Shown here: piece after piece, positions 14,801 to 15,670 of the stretch
Layout: every line of letters starts with the position of its first letter
How positions within the stretch are numbered: position 1 is the first letter of the stretch
DNA from: an uncultured Candidatus Udaeobacter sp.
GTDB taxonomy: Bacteria; Verrucomicrobiota; Verrucomicrobiia; Chthoniobacterales; UBA10450
Length of the DNA: 15,670 nucleotides
Assembly: GCA_955652245.1 (NCBI GenBank)
Contig: CATPAV010000082.1
Span: forward strand, 1 to 15,670
Reading direction: 5' to 3'
Translations under genes and position numbers: made by a program
The notes under the pieces: model-generated
What the model saw: the letters and a program-made list of their open reading frames with translations, nothing else
Database searches by the model: none
Told to the model about the DNA's origin: nothing

Positions 14801-15670
14801 TTATTGGCGGCGGTAGAAGTTTTCAATCAGAGGTTTGAAATTGTTCTCATCAATTTGCACGATCGCCATCTCGCGTTTCGCGTTCTCGGCGGAATCCGAA
14901 GCATGCGCCGCGTTGATCATGATGGTCTGTCCAAACTCTCTCCGGATTGAACCGGGCGGCGCTTTCGCCGGATCGGTTGGACCGAGCACGTCCCGGATTT
15001 TGCTCACTGCGTCAACACCTTGGTAAACGATGGCGATCGACTTTTCCGTACCCGGCGCGTTGCGTTTTTCCGGCGGACATTCGCTTGGCTTACGCCCCGC
15101 CATAAATTCGACGATGGTCTCCCAATTTTCCTGGCCGCTCGCCGGTCCCAATTTTTGTTCCAAGACTGGCAGCACGGGACCGTAGAACTCCTCGGCTTGC
15201 CCGACACTCATCCGATGAACCTTAAAGCCAATGATGTGCAGGCCGGAGCGAGAAAAAACTTCAATGACGCCGCCCGGCCGCAAATTTGGAAATTTGAAAT
15301 TGTCCGGCTTAATCAGCACGAGGGTCTTCTCGATCTTTGCGCCGGTGGGGTAGGTGATGACGTGGTCCAGGATCCCCCCATCGCGATCGGAAAATTCCGA
15401 CCATAATTTCAAATCGCGCTCGACCGCTCGTGGTTCGAAAGCCGTCAACACGCCAGGTTCAAAGTAGGTCACCTTTCCGGAATCATCCGTGATGTAATCA
15501 CCGAACGTGTCGCGGATTGTCTCGCCGCTGGTGCGCTCGTGCACGATATGGCCAACCGTGCGATGCATCTTTTCCGCAGCGTCGGGACCCCGAAAAACCA
15601 GCAATAGAACACGTGGCCGCTGACCTTGGATATTGCCGGTGAAATTTTTCAGCACATACTCGCGAATCAA
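14801..15670 (-). CDS. ndk: Nucleoside diphosphate kinase with an extra degenerate N-terminal kinase-like domain, partial at N-terminus
   Basis: 289 residues are visible and the frame runs off the window edge, so the true start is outside. The C-terminal part (from about residue 112) is a nucleoside diphosphate kinase: EKTLVLIKPDN, SRSGLHIIGFKVHRMS, EEFYGPV, then IAIVYQGVDAVSKIRDVLGP, PGSIRREFG and the catalytic His in INAAHASDSAENAKREM. A loop of about 45 residues between the two halves is longer than in the standard 140-residue enzyme. The N-terminal part (LLLVFRGPDAAEKMHRTVGH, then TIRDTFGDYITDDSGK) resembles the second half of another copy, but VLTAFEPRAVERDLKLW has no His where NxxHGSDS belongs. 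The active domain exchanges phosphate between nucleoside di- and triphosphates in the cytoplasm. Confidence 0.85.
   Translation of the reverse strand: MIREYVLKNFTGNIQGQRPRVLLLVFRGPDAAEKMHRTVGHIVHERTSGETIRDTFGDYITDDSGKVTYFEPGVLTAFEPRAVERDLKLWSEFSDRDGGILDHVITYPTGAKIEKTLVLIKPDNFKFPNLRPGGVIEVFSRSGLHIIGFKVHRMSVGQAEEFYGPVLPVLEQKLGPASGQENWETIVEFMAGRKPSECPPEKRNAPGTEKSIAIVYQGVDAVSKIRDVLGPTDPAKAPPGSIRREFGQTIMINAAHASDSAENAKREMAIVQIDENNFKPLIENFYRRQ

Overview
The window looks like a chromosomal segment of a Gram-negative member of the Verrucomicrobia, probably the Chthoniobacterales/Spartobacteria side. This placement is an inference. It rests on a fused lpxC-fabZ gene next to lpxA, a fused SpmA-SpmB gene in a lipid A-making organism, a TIGR03790-type secreted protein, a GH57 glucan-branching enzyme, few Shine-Dalgarno sites, and many short repeats between genes. 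All main genes are ordinary housekeeping or envelope genes. I see no phage, transposase, CRISPR array, tRNA or rRNA.

Layout. 1-900: end of an OprP-type porin, an orphan molbindin (TOBE) gene, then the first ~46 codons of modA running directly into an inverted piece of modB, so the molybdate transporter locus is broken. 890-1378: a small membrane-anchored protein of unknown function. 1445-4069 (minus): a ferredoxin/rubredoxin-reductase-like flavoprotein and the SpmA-SpmB fusion. 4159-4749 (plus): a SatP/YaaH acetate transporter. 4820-6496 (minus): recN. 6597-8823 (plus): a PhnP-like metallo-hydrolase joined stop-to-start (TAAATG) to a TIGR03790 gene that carries a one-base frameshift. 8948-13507 (minus): GH57 branching enzyme, a FlgD-like secreted protein, lpxC/fabZ and lpxA; the last two overlap by ATGA and together supply the early lipid A steps and the 3-hydroxyacyl-ACP dehydratase. 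13593-15670 (minus): a two-domain nucleoside diphosphate kinase (cut by the window edge) and a class I aspartate aminotransferase.

The most unusual signal is at the nucleotide level. The 11-mer AAGATCGACAA occurs eight times exactly, on both strands, in genes and between them, and it is read in three different codon phases. In addition, several short palindromic repeat families sit in the gaps and lie directly on the longest possible start codons of four genes. For those genes I have chosen downstream starts.
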